Source of the DNA: Chenopodium formosanum
Taxonomy: Eukaryota; Streptophyta; Magnoliopsida; Caryophyllales; Amaranthaceae
Direction of reading: 5' to 3'
Length of the DNA: 64,000 nt
NCBI GenBank assembly: GCA_024500155.1
Contig: CM044877.1
Location: 27,595,501 to 27,659,500, forward strand
In this document: positions 10,671 through 23,059 of the stretch, piece by piece
Layout of the letters: each line of letters opens with the position of its first letter
Numbering within the stretch: position 1 is the first letter of the stretch
Notes under the pieces: model-generated
Database searches by the model: none
Seen by the model: the letters and a program-made list of their open reading frames with translations, nothing else
Told to the model about the DNA's origin: nothing
Translations under genes and position numbers: made by a program

Positions 10671-11640
10671 GAGCCAATATTTAAAAAATTGAAAAAAGAG
10701 GAGAAACATGAATGGGACGATCAATGCCAAAAGGCCTTTGAGAAAATCAAAGATTATCTCAAAAGTTCACCAATTTTAGCACCACCAGTACCTAAAATAC
10801 CTCTTAGGCTATAAATTATAGTTACAGACACAGCCACAGGCGCCATGTTAGCACAAGAGGTAAAAAAGTCGAGCGTGCAATATATTTTACATAAGTAAAA
10901 AATTCATCCAATATGAAAAAAAAAATAGCACCTTGGAAAAGACAAGCCTAGCACTAGTGTGGGCAACCAAAAAATTAAGACATTATATGTTACCACACAC
11001 TACTCATTTGATTTCTCAACAAAATCCGATAAAGTATTTGTTTGAACAACCACCCATACAAGGAAGGATATCTAAGTGGTTGGTGATGTTGGCCGAATTT
11101 GAGCTAAAATATATTCCTGAAAAATCAATGAAAGAAAAAGTAATTCTCGACTTTCTGGCACAACATCTAATTCAAACAAGTCATGTAGAAACTACTCATC
11201 TTTCGGATGAAGAGATTCTCATGAAACAAGATGACAAATGGGTAATGTACTTCGACGGTGTGTCCAATCAAAAAGGATGTGGCGTAGGAGTATTACTCAT
11301 AAGTCTAGAGGGAGCACATACTCCAATCTCTGTTAAACTAGACTTTGTAGTTACTAATAATGTCGCAGAATGTGAAGCGTGCATTATTATATTAGAAGCA
11401 GCAGCAAGCATAGGTGTGCAAAAATTAGAGGTATATGGAGACTCCAGTTTGATTATAAATCATATACTAAAAAAATGGAAAGTAAAGAACTCCACAATGA
11501 TATTATACCAAGCACACCTAGAGTAACTCATCGAGCATTTTGAATATATTGATTTTAAATATCTCCCAAGGGATGACAATCAATTTGTCGATGCGCTAGC
11601 AAAATTAGCCTCAACAATCAACATTCCAGATCACTTAAAT
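10671..11640 (+). pseudogene. Tat element A tandem RNase H domains (degenerate)
   Basis: A first RNase H (about 10770-11060; ATGAML, TSLALVWATKKLRHYM, HTTHLIS) is followed by a second one (11240-11620; MYFDGVSNQKGCGVGV, NNVAECEA, VYGDSSLI, DALAKLAS). Two RNase H domains after RT are a recognised hallmark of the Tat clade of plant Ty3/gypsy elements. Stops occur near 10813 and 10899 and at 11524-11526. The intact stretch at 10933-11526 covers most of both domains. Confidence 0.75.
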
Positions 11641-12973
11641 ATTATGCGATTATGCGTTGATAGAAGAGAAGAACCAGCGTATTGCAACGCAATAGAGGAA
11701 ATAAATGACATTGAAGGAGACAATCCTTGGTATGATCATGTCCTCCAATATATTACTCATGGAACATATCTTGAAAATACTTCATCGAAAGACCAACAAG
11801 CCTTACGAACACTTGCGGCCCAATATGATCTATTAAATGGTCAATTATGCAAAAAGGACCTAATGGTCAAAGTTTATTATGTAAAGGCCAACCGGAAGCA
11901 GCACGCCTTATGGAAAATACTCACAAAGGAGTTTGTGGACCTCACATGAATGGTAAAATGCTTTCAAAAATAATTTGACGACAAGGGTACTATTAGTCAA
12001 ATATGGAACATGATTGCATACAATATGTCAAAAAATGTCCAAAGTACCAAGTGTTCACAAATTTACAACACCTTCCACCATCCGAACTATACAATCTCAC
12101 TTCCCCTTAGCCTTTTTCAACTTGGGGAATTGACATAATTGGAAAAGTCTCTCCAACAGGAACAGGAGGGCACGAGTACGTATTTGTTTCCATCGATTAC
12201 TTCACTAAGTGGGTTGACGCTGCTTCTTACGTGAATATCACTTCTAAACCTGTCGTAAAGTTTCTCGAACAAAACATATTTTTGTAGATATGGAGTTCCA
12301 CATGAACTAATTAGTGAACTGGGATCTCAATTCAAAGCTGAAGTCCAGACCCTCTTAACTCGTTATAAAGAAAAACATCATCATTCATCCCCATACAGAC
12401 CTCAAATGAATGGAGCTGTTGAGTCGGCAAATAAAAATATAACAGTCATCATTAAGAAAATGGCAGAAAATTATAAAGACTGGCCGAATAAACTATACTT
12501 CGCATTATGGGGTTATAGAACGTCTAGACGAACATCAATAGGAGTAACTCCATACTCCTTCATTTTCGGAATGGACGCAGTTCAACCGGTCGAGCTTGAA
12601 ATACCATCCCTACACATCGTACTCGAAAGTAAGCTACCGGAAGCTGAATGGGTAAGAGCGAGGTATGAAGAGCTTTTATTCCTCGATGAACGATGATTAA
12701 GAGCTTTGCATCATGTACAAGTCTACCAAAGGTGCATTGCGCGTCATTTCAATAAAAGAGTCAAACCCAAAAATACAAAAGAAGATGACTTTGTACTAAA
12801 GGAGGTTAGGGGTCCACCAACCGATCCAAGAGGGAAATTCAAACCTAATTGAATAGGTCCCTACTGCGTAATTGAAATCCTATTAGGAGGAGCCGTAAGA
12901 TTAATGGATATTGGAGGAGATGAAATTCGTTAATTAATAAACATTGATCGACTTAAGAAATATTACATATGAA
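11641..12973 (+). pseudogene. Tat element A integrase (degenerate)
   Basis: An N-terminal region at 11644-11949 (NPWYDHVLQYITHGTY, YDLLNGQLCKK) precedes a damaged zinc-binding HHCC region. The core is DIIGK with FVSIDYFTKWV near 12130-12215, then YGVPHELISELGSQF where DNG is normally found, then QMNGAVESANKN with the catalytic Glu kept. The second catalytic Asp therefore reads Glu. The frame is broken several times between 11947 and 12300. The C-terminal region (TKEDDFVLKEVRGP, RLKKYYI) ends at a TGA near 12971. No chromodomain is visible, as expected for Tat. This is the end of the sense coding part of element A. Confidence 0.75.
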
Positions 12974-13709
12974 ATCCAGATAAACTCGTTCACTCTTACA
13001 ACCAATTTTAATTAGCATTCAATTGAAAGATTCTAAGTGTTATGCATTTTACCGAATAACACGGTAAAATACAAAACACTTGGGGTGTAATTTAGAAATA
13101 ATAAACCGTTCTAAGTGTTTAGATTTTTTTGAACATTACGAAAAAAATCTTCACACTTGGGGGGTAATAATACATAATTTAAAAAAAAATCGAGACATTC
13201 GTAGCACAGGTGTCGCGCGCAACTGGAAGAGTTGCGCGCGGATGTCACACGCAGCAGATTTCGTTGCACGCGCCATCTGATGACGAACTGCGAACCCAAA
13301 TTTTTACGTTTGAATGAAGTTGCGATTTCTACTTGCGGCAAAAAGAGGGTGTTTCTTAAATATACTATATACTCTGAAAATAAAATTAAACTTTGATTTA
13401 ATTCTTTTAAACAAGGTTTGATTAATTTTTAATTTAATTTCTATCTAAGAGATTAAAGAAAATAAAAAATACATAATAATAAAAAAAAAACATTAGAACT
13501 ACACAAAGACCTGATTTCGTAATGCGAATACGTAGGCATTCTTTATGATTTGGTCATATCAAAATATAAAAAAGCCCATTTTTATTTCATCCAAATTTCA
13601 AAAGAGAGACATTGTTGAACTAGATAGTAAACGGAAAAAAAAAAAAAAAAAACATAGTAGTGATTACACTTTATTCAATTTAAAACTAATGGCGAAACTG
13701 TGTAACACT
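12974..13709 (+). other. Tat element A post-pol region with a perfect CG hairpin
   Basis: Non-coding DNA after pol. CACTTGGGGTGTAA-type phrases repeat at 13077 and 13152. At 13214-13240 there is an 11-bp perfect inverted repeat (CGCGCGCAACT / AGTTGCGCGCG) with a 5-nt loop, in DNA that is otherwise AT-rich. Poly-A runs occur at 13484-13494 and 13635-13652. The phrase AATACGTAGGCA near 13527 recurs in element C's 3' region near 30393. Confidence 0.6.
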
Positions 13710-15391
13710 CTAATGTTTTACTATGTTCTCGATTGTCACAGATGATGGAGGAGTAGTTTCCATCGCAGTATTTTCAGAAACCTTAGAGCTTTTCCCTACA
13801 CTCTTCTTCTTCACCCAAACATTGTTTTTCAATTTAGGGATTGAGGCCTTTGCAACCTAAATTCATTTCCCTTTGAGTATTGGAGCTTTCTTGCGCATAT
13901 TTGGTGAAGGTTCTTTGAATTTCACACCTTGTTGCGCGAGTTTGGAGGGAGCTTTCCTTTTTGTTTCCTTCGAACGATCCTTAGGGGATGAGAAGTCTAA
14001 TTTTCTTCACACTCCTTTGTTTTGGCCACTAGGAGGATTAGTAGTGGTTGAATGCATCAAAGGCTTAGGTGGATTGCGAGCGGTGGCGGCTTGAAGTTGA
14101 GATCAAGCCTTGTTTAATTCACTCTTATCCGCCGCATTCATCCAAGCCTTGTAAAAGGAAGATAATGTAATACTTGCGGTAGGATTTTGTATTACCCACC
14201 TAGGAAGACTTGACCAATATTCCATCCAACGAGGAATTCTTTCGGGTTTAAAGACCACATCTTTAGGGGCATCACAATCTTTCTGGGGACTAAATTGTCT
14301 CATCCCGTATTGTCTCATTATCCTAGAAGGAAAAATTTAAGTAGTACTAGATAGGCCTAAAATCCTAATGTAAGGGGAATTGTGACTATTCCCAATCATA
14401 ATATTTATGTTCCACCAAGAAATCACAAAAACGTATGTTAGGATCCCCATGACAGAAAAACGACGTCCATTATTCCTCTTCGTTCTTATGCTTATAAGGG
14501 ATTGGACGTCCAGGGAATGTCATTACTCCATTAGCCTAAAGGTTTTGTGGCTGATCAACAATTTGCAAGCGCTCCATGAGCCAAATCTTAAAAAAAAAGG
14601 GGAAGAAAAAAAATCAATTTGAGATTTTTTACACAAGCAGGTGGCTCACGCAACCAAACCAGCCGCGAGCGCCTTCCGCGCGCAGCGAATAAGATTGCGC
14701 TGGTCATGCCAGCATAACTTTGTAACTTGCACTGATAAACAACGAACAAAAAACATATGTGTAATAGGAGTGGACTTCCCGTGAAACTGTTTTCGTTAGG
14801 GCCTCCTCTAAGGCGATTCAAACATAGAACGGTTTCCGCCAAAACTAAAGGAGCGGGTGAATGGCATCCCTCTATTTTCTCTACTATGAACACCATGGAA
14901 TAATCTCCGTATTCTTTGCTTGTCCTACGTAAACAATTAACAACAAGACAATAAAATATAGCACAAATTTTAAAGCGTTGTTTAGTCATGTTGTCACGAT
15001 GGGCAACAAATTGTTCAATAAATTGAACCAAGTTCACGCCTTCTTCAGCTCCAATGTTGGTCATATCATTGTCGGACAAGCTAAAAAATCTTTGAAATAT
15101 AGGTTTGTGATCCGACAAGGAAGGCGAATAAGTCACAGAAAGAGTATTTGTAGGGAAACCTAGCAAGGCCTCAAACTCACATGGAAGGGGGACAATTTCG
15201 TCCCCTTTAAACAAGAAAAGATGGTGGTTAGAATCCCAATGGTTGACTGCGGCATGAAGAAAATTAAATTTAACCACTAGTTGCATATATTTCAATAAAG
15301 GGTCTAGGTGGTAAATTTTGAAAGCTAGTTTGTCCTCGGTTGAAAGGGATGTGACCCATTGCTTCAAACGTTGTTCAAAGGTTTTCACCAT
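13710..15391 (-). pseudogene. Antisense plant-mobile-domain (PMD) gene of Tat element A
   Basis: Read on the minus strand from the ATG at 15391 (MVKTFEQRLKQWV). Exon-like block 1 (to about 14700) has the PMD signature: AAVNHWDSNHHLFLF, EIVPLPCEFEALLGFP and FVAHRD. Block 2 (14318 to about 14103) has YGMRQFSPQKD and PRWMEYW, matching the RQFG...P part of PMD proteins, followed in phase after a TGA by a Lys/Pro/Ser-rich tail to about 13710. The gap (14700-14319), which contains a CG-rich module, is best explained as an intron. Cellular PMD proteins such as MAIN and MAIL1 act in plant transposon silencing; retroelement copies have no proven role. It lies antisense and just downstream of pol, the known place for extra ORFs in Tat elements. 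Confidence 0.7.
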
Positions 15392-16261
15392 TGTTCAAAA
15401 GAAAAAAGAGAGAGAATGAGAATTTAGAGAGATTAATTCTTTTTAGTTTCTTATGTTACTAAGCGAATGAATGCGAGATGATCAAAATCCTACATGAAAC
15501 CACGTTTAAATAAACCCAAGAGGGAAAAATTTTCGGCAAATTCGGCTTAAAGGAAAGTTCACCAATAGGTGGCGCACGCAATTCATGAGTTGCGCGCGAC
15601 ATCCATGCGCAACTAATTCACATGCGCGCAGCAGTCGCGCGCAACTCACGCAGTTGCGTGCGTCTTCCCTGACGCGGCATGTGAGTTGGATTCATTTCCG
15701 TATTTTGGATCTTATAATCACGGAATCTTCACGAAATCTTAAGACAAATCATACGCTTGCCTTCTAACACTTTGTGTCCTTTTTGTTGCCTACTTTCTTA
15801 TTTTCTTTTTTTTTTTTTTTTTTTTATTATTTTCCAACTTTCTTATTTTTTTTTTTTTTTTTTTATTATTTTCCAACTTTCTTATTTTCTTTTTTTTTTT
15901 ATTTTTATTTTCCTACTTTCTTTTTCTTTTTATTTTCTTTATTATTATTTTCCGACTTCCTTATTTTCTTTTTTTTTTATTATTATTTTCTTATTTTCTT
16001 TTTTCTCTTCTTTGTTTTCGCCTTCTTTTTCGAGTTTGGTTATATTTTCAAGGGGGTAAGTCGGGAACCCTTTCCCTCCCTCGAAATTATTTTTTGCATT
16101 TTGTTTGCTTTTAATAATAAAAAAAATAATAATGTACACATGGAAACAAAAAAATTGATGACATGTATACAAATGTACCATATGTTCAACAAATATGACA
16201 TGTATACATATGTTTCCAATAAAAAATAACAATATGTGTACAAGAGGAATCAGGGTGCTCG
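15392..16261. other. Intergenic DNA: CG-rich module and pyrimidine-rich tract
   Basis: 15561-15680 carries CG-rich inverted repeats (GTTGCGCGCGAC with GCGCAAC, and GTCGCGCGCAACT with AGTTGCGTGCG), about 170-290 bp upstream of the antisense PMD start at 15391. 15780-16020 is almost pure C/T on the plus strand, built of imperfect repeats of TTATTTTCTTTT and TTATTTTCCAACTTTC. ORFs through this tract are low complexity. At 16051 the phrase GGGGGTAAGTCGG recurs near 36323. Confidence 0.7.
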
Positions 16262-18407
16262 GCGACTACTAGACAGCTGCTGCACATCCAGCAAAATCCA
16301 AAACGAAGATTAATACGTAAAATGTAATCACTTCGTTGAAAAGAAAAGAAATAAAACTTACCGCGATCGTCCAATGATCACGACATGATAAAGTCACGAG
16401 GGCTCTCCGATAAGCAGCTCGGAAAGCACGTAAAGTCCTCACCATGCCATTCACGGTTTCCCGTGGAACCTGTTCCAAAAATACAAGGATAGTTAGTAAA
16501 TAAATGTATATGAAACAAAAAACAAATAGAAATATTTAAGTACATATACACAAAACACATACCGACTCAACCGTCTCATGTACAAACGATATCCCCTCGT
16601 CATCCTCTGCTGCTGGAAGGGTCTCACGAATTACCGATCTAACGACATCGATATACGTGATCATCGCTATCGGAGTAACCCAACCACCTAGATCAATCCG
16701 CTAAAATATACATGACAAAAAACGATAAAAGGGTCAAAGTTCCGAAAAATAAGAAACAAAGAAAAGAGAGAGTTAGAGTACTAACCGAAACAAAAGCCGG
16801 AAAAGGAGTCAACCTGGATGCTATAAAGCCGGATAAGAAACCTTCGGCAGCACCAGCTGCTCCGCTGGATAACCAATGATCGCCTGAGCTCGATCCTCGG
16901 TAGATAGCAAGTCTGGACGTACCATCCGGATCGGGGGATCCGTATGAACCAAAGGCTCCTCGGACAAAAGCTGCAAGAGAACACGCTCACCAAAAAACCA
17001 AGCGTCTGTCCTTTGAAGCACCGAGAGTCCCGGATAGAGGCCTAGAAACGACAACGAACCATGCCAGACCGGACAGCGTCAGGGACTCCGACGATCAAAC
17101 TCCAAGGGCGGAGATCAATGCATAAAACACAACCACATGAAAAGTTATCAGAAAATAAATAAAATCAAAGTATGGACATGTAGTTCGAATACTCACCGAC
17201 GCACGAGTCGCCGAAAGGATCCTCTAGCAAAAGTCGTCGGTAGAAGTGGCTTGTCTTTTCTTTATCGCGACCAATCGATGGCCGATAGGAAAACAAGCAG
17301 CCCCTAGCACCCTGGGGGCTAAGAAAGGCAAGTACGAGTATCCCCAAGCCTGAAATCGAGAAAAGATAAGCCTAAAGGAAAAGGCGAAAGTAATAACCGA
17401 AAGAAGCTTAAAACACATACCTCAAGGATACGACCCTACCACGTAAGCGAGATCCGAGGTACCTTAGTAGCTGTCGCGGAATCCATCACCGGGTCGCCTT
17501 GCCCATAGCTGTAAGCATACGGGCATACGACACCTCCGCCCTACTCAGGTCACCTACTTTCCCAAATCGCTGAGGTAAGTAAGTAACCGAATGGAAAAAC
17601 GCTCTTCCCGATCACTCAAGATGGTGACGGAAAGAATGTGAGCAATGTATATCCGAGCCAGTTGCTCAGGTGTAAACTGTTGATGAAGCTCGTCAGCCGA
17701 TAACTCGTCAGCAAGAACCGAGTAAGGACAAGACTGCGCGTACACGTGAAGGGCTAACGCAAGACGGTCCCCTACAAGGTCGCGCAGTCTCTCGTCTGAC
17801 CCCTTAACAAACTCTATGACTACAAGCTCACCTCCAAAAAGAAAACCCGTAATCATAGAGAATTCAAAAGGGGTTACCGTCATCTCTCCCCATGGAAAGT
17901 GGAAAGTGTTGTTGGAATCCCACCAAAACTCCAGCAATCCACGGAGGAAAGCTGACGAGGCAGGCTGACTCGATAAATCCCGAAGAGCCGTCAGCTGGAA
18001 GTCAATCCTAGAAAGTGCAACAATCTCCTTTGCCACTTCGGGAAAACTCTCAAAACGAGCTCGCAGGTCACCAAAGCCGTATAAACGCATGCTAGGCTCG
18101 CTCTACATAAAAGAGTAAAAAATATTGTTATGGTTTAAAAAGGAGAAACTAAGGGAGAGAGAAAGAAACAAAGGCGCAAAAAACTCATGATGTCGCAAAA
18201 AACGTGATGGTCTGGGTACCTATTAAGGACCCTAGGGTCCCAGTTCGGAGGAGCCTCCCAAACCACATCCTCCTGGCGACGTCGATCAGCTGCGACGCAT
18301 CGCTCTCGAACCCCCTCTCGAGGACGGGTCACCCTCTTCCGAGGGCGAACCGCCTCATCCGGATCACTGAGAATCTCCTCACCATCGACAAATGGTGGCG
18401 AGTCCAT
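16262..18407 (-). pseudogene. Second antisense PMD gene, multi-exon, MAIN-like
   Basis: Minus strand from the ATG at 18407 (MDSPPFVDGEEILSDPDE), a basic/acidic N-terminus rich in Arg and Asp. After an intron with a TTTTATGTAG acceptor near 18106, the PMD core (18105-17554) reads LEFWWDSNNTFHFPWGEM, TVTPFEFSMITGFLFGG and LARIYIAHILS. A one-base shift near 17556 is needed to continue into the helix GKVGDLSRAEVSYA. Further exon-like blocks lie at 17419-17270 (WGYSYLPFLAP), 17054-16800 (IRMVRPDLLSTEDRAQAI), 16700-16565 and 16478-16375. The order resembles the long PMD proteins of the MAIN / PP7-long-form type. It is probably retroelement-borne because it sits in Tat-derived DNA. Exon limits are approximate. 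Confidence 0.6.
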
Positions 18408-19805
18408 GCTATGATGGATAAAGTTTCTTTAATTAGTTTACTTTATTTCCTAAACTAAACTAATATACGTATTCTAGACCCATTTTGGTAGCATAATGGT
18501 TGTCGATAGGGCAAAACATGAAAATCGAATGCCACCCATACTTGGGGGTACGATACCTGCAGTTAAACTAAGTAAATGGGGGCTTCTAACCCCCACAAAA
18601 GCCATCCTATACCAGTTTCAACTATGTATTCAAGGGATTGTATTCCAAAATCTTAAAGAATCAACTACTTTCAGACGAATAACAGTAATATAAAAACAGT
18701 TATCGTCTACCAAACAATCTTGAAGTTTGAATATGGCAAAAATAGGCTAAGTATACTCTTCGCGCCAATTTTTTCGGATTCAAAATTTTAAAAACATCAA
18801 TTATGGAAGAAAAACTAGTTCCAATAGTACAATTGATGCATAATTAACAAGTATAACCAAAATGGGCAAACAAAATAACAGAAAATCAAGCCAAATTCAA
18901 GTAGAATTGCAAAAAACGCACTTGAACAAAGAAATGCTCATACAAGGCTCAATGCTTAATAATTTTTCATGAAATTTGTTGCAAAAAACTTCTTAAACAT
19001 AGCATAACAACATAGAACAAAAAATTTCAAGAAAAAAGGACTGAATTGAAAACCCCCAAATTCAAAATCCGGGGTTTCATGATTCAAAAATCGTTCGAAT
19101 TCAGCCGGAAAAGAACAAATTATAGCAAAAAAATTACATTGGATTACGGAAAATATGAATCAAGGACAAAATTTGCTTCATTTAGCTTCAAAAATCGCAA
19201 AAAACAGAGCTTCCTAGAGAGAAAAAGGGTCGAAAATGGCGAAGGAAGGAGAAAGAAAGAGTGAAGTGAAAAAGCGCGTTTGCGATTTTCACTTTATTGA
19301 CATAAATGTTGCGCGCAACTGAATCTGTTGTGTGTGACATACCAGCGCAACTCAGAACGATGCGAGCACCTGGCTTGCGCAACCTTCAAAGTAGCGCGCG
19401 GATACTGGTCACTAAATTGACTAGAATCTTGATTTTGATTCGTTTGATCATTCTTCAACGGTTTTTGCTCGTCATTAGACACAATGGCGCGCAAATTATC
19501 AAAATATTTTTAAATTGCTTTGCATATTGTAGTTTGTTTTCTTCTTTGTTAGTTTTTTGCATCATTCTTGCATGCACACCGTGCTTTGTGCCTTCCCCAA
19601 GCATACGTTTTAGTGCGCTTACTAATTTACCGGACAGTTAGGGTGTCGAAATCATCCCCTGTATAAAGAAACGACGAGACGATGTCGCGCCTATGTAGTC
19701 ACGTGCCCCAGTCCTAAGATAAGTGTACTCATCTTATGGACAAAACTGCTGAGAGTGTTGTTGACTTTCTTCCCTCTCAGTAAATTTGGACATATGCCTC
19801 CAATC
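18408..19805. other. Non-coding Tat-derived DNA with a CG-rich module
   Basis: No credible gene. GGGGGCTTCTAACCCCC near 18579 is a short inverted repeat resembling the GGGGGCTTC part of the polypurine tract at 31996, but no LTR start follows. 19308-19405 holds the CG-rich module (TTGCGCGCAACT, CAGCGCAACTC, GTAGCGCGCGG), about 0.9 kb upstream of the antisense PMD start at 18407. GTGTCGAAATCATC at 19643 could mark a divergent LTR start, but I cannot confirm it. Confidence 0.5.
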
Positions 19806-21015
19806 CTGAAGCATGTATTTCTTAGTGCTGCTGCAGAAAAAGTCGTGCGCATCTCAAAGAGTCGCGCTAGGCTGCCGCGCGCAACTCCCAGATTTGCGCT
19901 GCGAAAGATTCAGAATTATACGGAAAATATAAAACAAATCTTACCATAAAGCCGTGCGCAAAACAATTAGATGTGCTGCCCATAGCAGCGCAACCCAATC
20001 ACTTGCGCTAGGATGCCGCGCACAACTCATTCTGTTGCGCAGTCACCTGCTGCGGCAGAATGCTTGAAACCCTAAACCTAATCATTCCTTATAAATACGA
20101 GCTTAAATCGAGTTTAAACAGATATAAAATTACCTAAAACTCTGACGAAATACTTGTGAACTTGTGCAACCTAGCCCCTCCTGTCCTAAACACTCACCCT
20201 TTTGATATTTTATTACTACGGTGGAGGTTCCCCAACAAGAAGGAGATCATAATTGTTATAAACGGAGATCTAGCAAACAGAAGTGGTAAATTCCCGAGCA
20301 CTTAGTTAAATCACATTTATTTTCATGTTTAAAAGGACTTTAATTAATTAATTAGTGTTGTTTAATCACCTTTAAAATAATTAATTAATCAATTCCACAT
20401 AGTATCTTGCGTGAAATAAAGATTAGAATTGAATTAAATAATTGTTGGTTGATCACTTAAGCCAAGGCAAATATTATTTATTTTCTTGTTCTTTTCACGA
20501 ATTTGATTAAATAAGAATAACGACATTACAATGTAATTCCTACGTGAATTAATGTTTGTAAATAAAATCAACTAACATAGTTTTCGGTATCGCGTTGCAT
20601 ATATTGTTTGGTGATGAAATTGTAAAAAAGGAAGAGCTAGTAGAGGCCGCACTAGGGCTAGGATAAGGATTCCCCTCTAAAAGGAACGTTATTCTAGAAC
20701 CCTCGCTCCCAAACTCATTTCTGGTTTATAGACCAATTTTGGCATGGGTAAACTTATGATTCGTGCTAATTATTCCATGAACTCCACATGGAAGAAAGGC
20801 ATGAACGAGGTTTATGAGTTTTTCCTAAAACTCATTAGCGACTCCTACTTGTTTCTTACAAAAAAGCGTAATGATATAATCAATTCTAATTCGAGGTCCC
20901 CTAAACAATTAGGAATTCAAATCCTACTACACCCTAACAAGTATAAAGTCCTAGGCTTTTAAGTGGCCAAGGGCATTTAAGGAGAGTACCCCTTACGATG
21001 GGATCACCCTCCTTA
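19806..21015 (+). repeat. Tat LTR, family I (3' portion)
   Basis: Closely similar over about 1.2 kb to the 5' LTR at 49107-50574. Shared landmarks include CTTAGTGCTGC, the CG-rich hairpin block (19843-20062), TATAAATACGAGC near 20091, AGAGGCCGCACTAGGGC near 20643 and GATGGGATCACCCTCC at 20998-21013. It is probably the 3' LTR of element A or a recombinant. Its first part (TGTAGACA start) is not seen, and sequence upstream of 19806 does not match the other copy. Confidence 0.7.
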
Positions 21016-21047
21016 CGCTTCCTATTTTCTTTCCTAATATCATGTTA
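21016..21047 (+). repeat. LTR family II fragment left of CACTA element 1, with TSD
   Basis: TATTTTCTTTCCTAATATCATG resembles the family II LTR near 33350-33375 (a similar phrase ending in AGTATCATG). It continues at 25217 on the far side of the CACTA element. TTA at 21045-21047 is the left target-site duplication. Confidence 0.5.
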
Positions 21048-21065
21048 CACTAGTGGAAAAAATTC

Positions 21066-21301
21066 CATTTGTAACAGCCTATTTGTAACGGGCAGTAGTT
21101 TGTCAGTTACAATAAACCTATTTGTAACGGGCAAAATAACTGTCCGTTACATTAAAATAGCATAGTGGTACGGAAAAGAGTATTCGTAATGGGCAAAATG
21201 ATGTCCGTTACAAAAATCAAATTATTCGTAACAGGCAGCGTTTTGCCCGTTACAAATAAGTTGGGATTCGTAACGTGCACCAATTGCCCAATACGAATAG
21301 G
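21066..21301. repeat. Left subterminal hairpin array of CACTA element 1
   Basis: About five units of TTTGTAACGGGCA paired with TGCCCGTTACAAA, some degraded (GTAACAGGC, GTAATGGGC). Each pair can fold as a hairpin. Subterminal repeats of this kind are transposase binding sites in CACTA elements. Confidence 0.85.
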
Positions 21302-21600
21302 TTTATTACTTAGATGTTAAAAAACCCTAAAAGCGCCTAACTACTTTTTTTCACTTCACCTTTTCTAGCAGCCGTCTCATACTCTCTCTCCTCTCTCTTA
21401 CCCTCTTTCTTTCTCTCTTCTCGGATTCTGCTTCTTTTAATGGAGATTATTTCTCACTTAACTTTATCTTCCACTTCTCCTTACCTCCATTTTCTTTCTC
21501 CTTGCTCCATTGATGAACCTCCCTTCAATTTCCCCTTTTCTAATTTTTGATTTGATTTGATTTATTTTTTTTTGTGTGTTTTTTCGATTTGATTTTGTTA

Positions 21601-21680
21601 TTTTATTGTTTGTGGTTGATTAGGTGAGAAGGGAAGAAGGATTAAGGATTTGAGCTCGATTTTGTAGAAGGGGTTTAATT
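21601..21680. repeat. Internal duplication in CACTA element 1, copy 1
   Basis: A stretch of about 80 bp including GTTGATTAGGTGAGAAGGGA and TGAGCTCGATTTTGTAGAAG is repeated in diverged form at 23060-23138. Both precede an exon-like GC-richer patch. Confidence 0.7.
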
Positions 21681-22697
21681 TGCGATTATCCAGCACCGAT
21701 AAGGCGATTTTGTAGAAAGCCGACATCGATAAGGCGATTATCCGCTAGATCTCTGCAAAGCGGCGGCAACAATACTCCTCCTCGGGTTTCGCCTCTTTTC
21801 CTCTCCTCTTTTTCTTGCAGTCATGTCGATTTTTTTTAAATTTTTTTTGTTTGATGAATTAGGGTTCAAGTTAGTTACAGATCTTGAATTTCGTCTTTTA
21901 ATTATCGTATTTTGGATGATTCATTTCTTGTTGGTGTTTCAATCTGTTTATGGAATTAGTTAATCGATGATTTTATCGGTTTTGGCTGATGGATTATTTA
22001 ATTTTGGTGATTATTTTGTTGTGAATTGAGGTTTAATTGTTGCGAAGAATGAAATTCTAGTTTGTTTTTCTTATTTCAATATGAATTGGTTGTTTATTCA
22101 TAAGTAGTTGATTGTTAATTTACAAAATGTATTGAATAATTATTTAACTTGATTTATATTTGGGATTCTACAAAATGATAGTTGGTGTGCCTCTGAAAAC
22201 GAGCAACAAATTAGCCCAATTTAGATTCTATACTCAAACAAGCAGTTAATTTTGCTAGAATAATTTGGATTATATACTCAAACAAATTTTAGGTAATGAT
22301 GGTGGTTTGAAGGTCGTTTAATTTGGTCATAGAAATCATCAGCCGCTTAACTCAATGAAGTTTCATTAGAGATCTTTGATATTTTGTTATTTTTTTACTT
22401 TTCTGAAATTCATGTTTGTGATGCTATGTATCTTTATGTGTCTATGTTATTGTGGCTTGTTTCCTTGATTTATGTCCTGTTATCGATCTAAATTTTTGAT
22501 GAGTAAACTGAATATAATGGTGTGGACAGGAGTTTAGATTAGTTTTTGTAGTACTTGATTATTATAATTTTAGGGTTTTTACTTGATTTTATTTCAGGAT
22601 TTGTGCAATTGATATGTTAAGTATTTTTGAATCAAGTTCTGCATGTTAAATATTATAAAGATAGATTGCTGAATAAATGCCTGCATTTTATTGTTGC

Positions 22698-22865
22698 TGA
22701 ATATATGCTACATTTTAATCCTATAACATATGCTACATTTTAATCCTATAACATACGCTACATTTTAATCCTATTAAGTTTGTTGGATGTATGCTGCGTT
22801 TTAATCTTATTAAGATTGTTGAATGTATGCTGCATTTTAATCTTATAGAGATTGCTGAATATATA
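22698..22865. repeat. Tandem repeat in CACTA element 1
   Basis: Five to six units of ATGCTACATTTTAATCCTAT with period about 27 bp at first, and about 38 bp in the last units, where an extra TAAGTTTGTTGGATG-like segment is inserted. Confidence 0.75.
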
Positions 22866-23059
22866 CAGTGACCCTGATCGTTTAATTTAGGTTCATGTCA
22901 TCTGTTGGGTGCTGGTGTTAACGTTAGGGACGTCTATGTACTGATCATTAAGGCTAGTCATACCCAAAATGTTCTTGGTAGTTTCCCCCTTTCTTCGATT
23001 TTTTATTTGACTTGATGCTTTTTTTTTTTTTCAATTTTTGTGATTTTCATCTTGATACT

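Noticed and set aside
15757..16243. Phe-rich ORF of 151 aa and its minus-strand counterparts
   Set aside because: Encoded by a poly-pyrimidine tract; the translation is almost only F, L, S and Y.
17554..18090. A host PMD gene (MAIN-like) rather than an element gene
   Set aside because: Needs a frameshift, lies in Tat-derived DNA and has the antisense orientation of the other two; still, a decayed host gene copy cannot be fully excluded.
18570..18600. GGGGGCTTC as a possible polypurine tract
   Set aside because: Not followed by a TG-starting LTR; the following CCCCC makes it a short inverted repeat.
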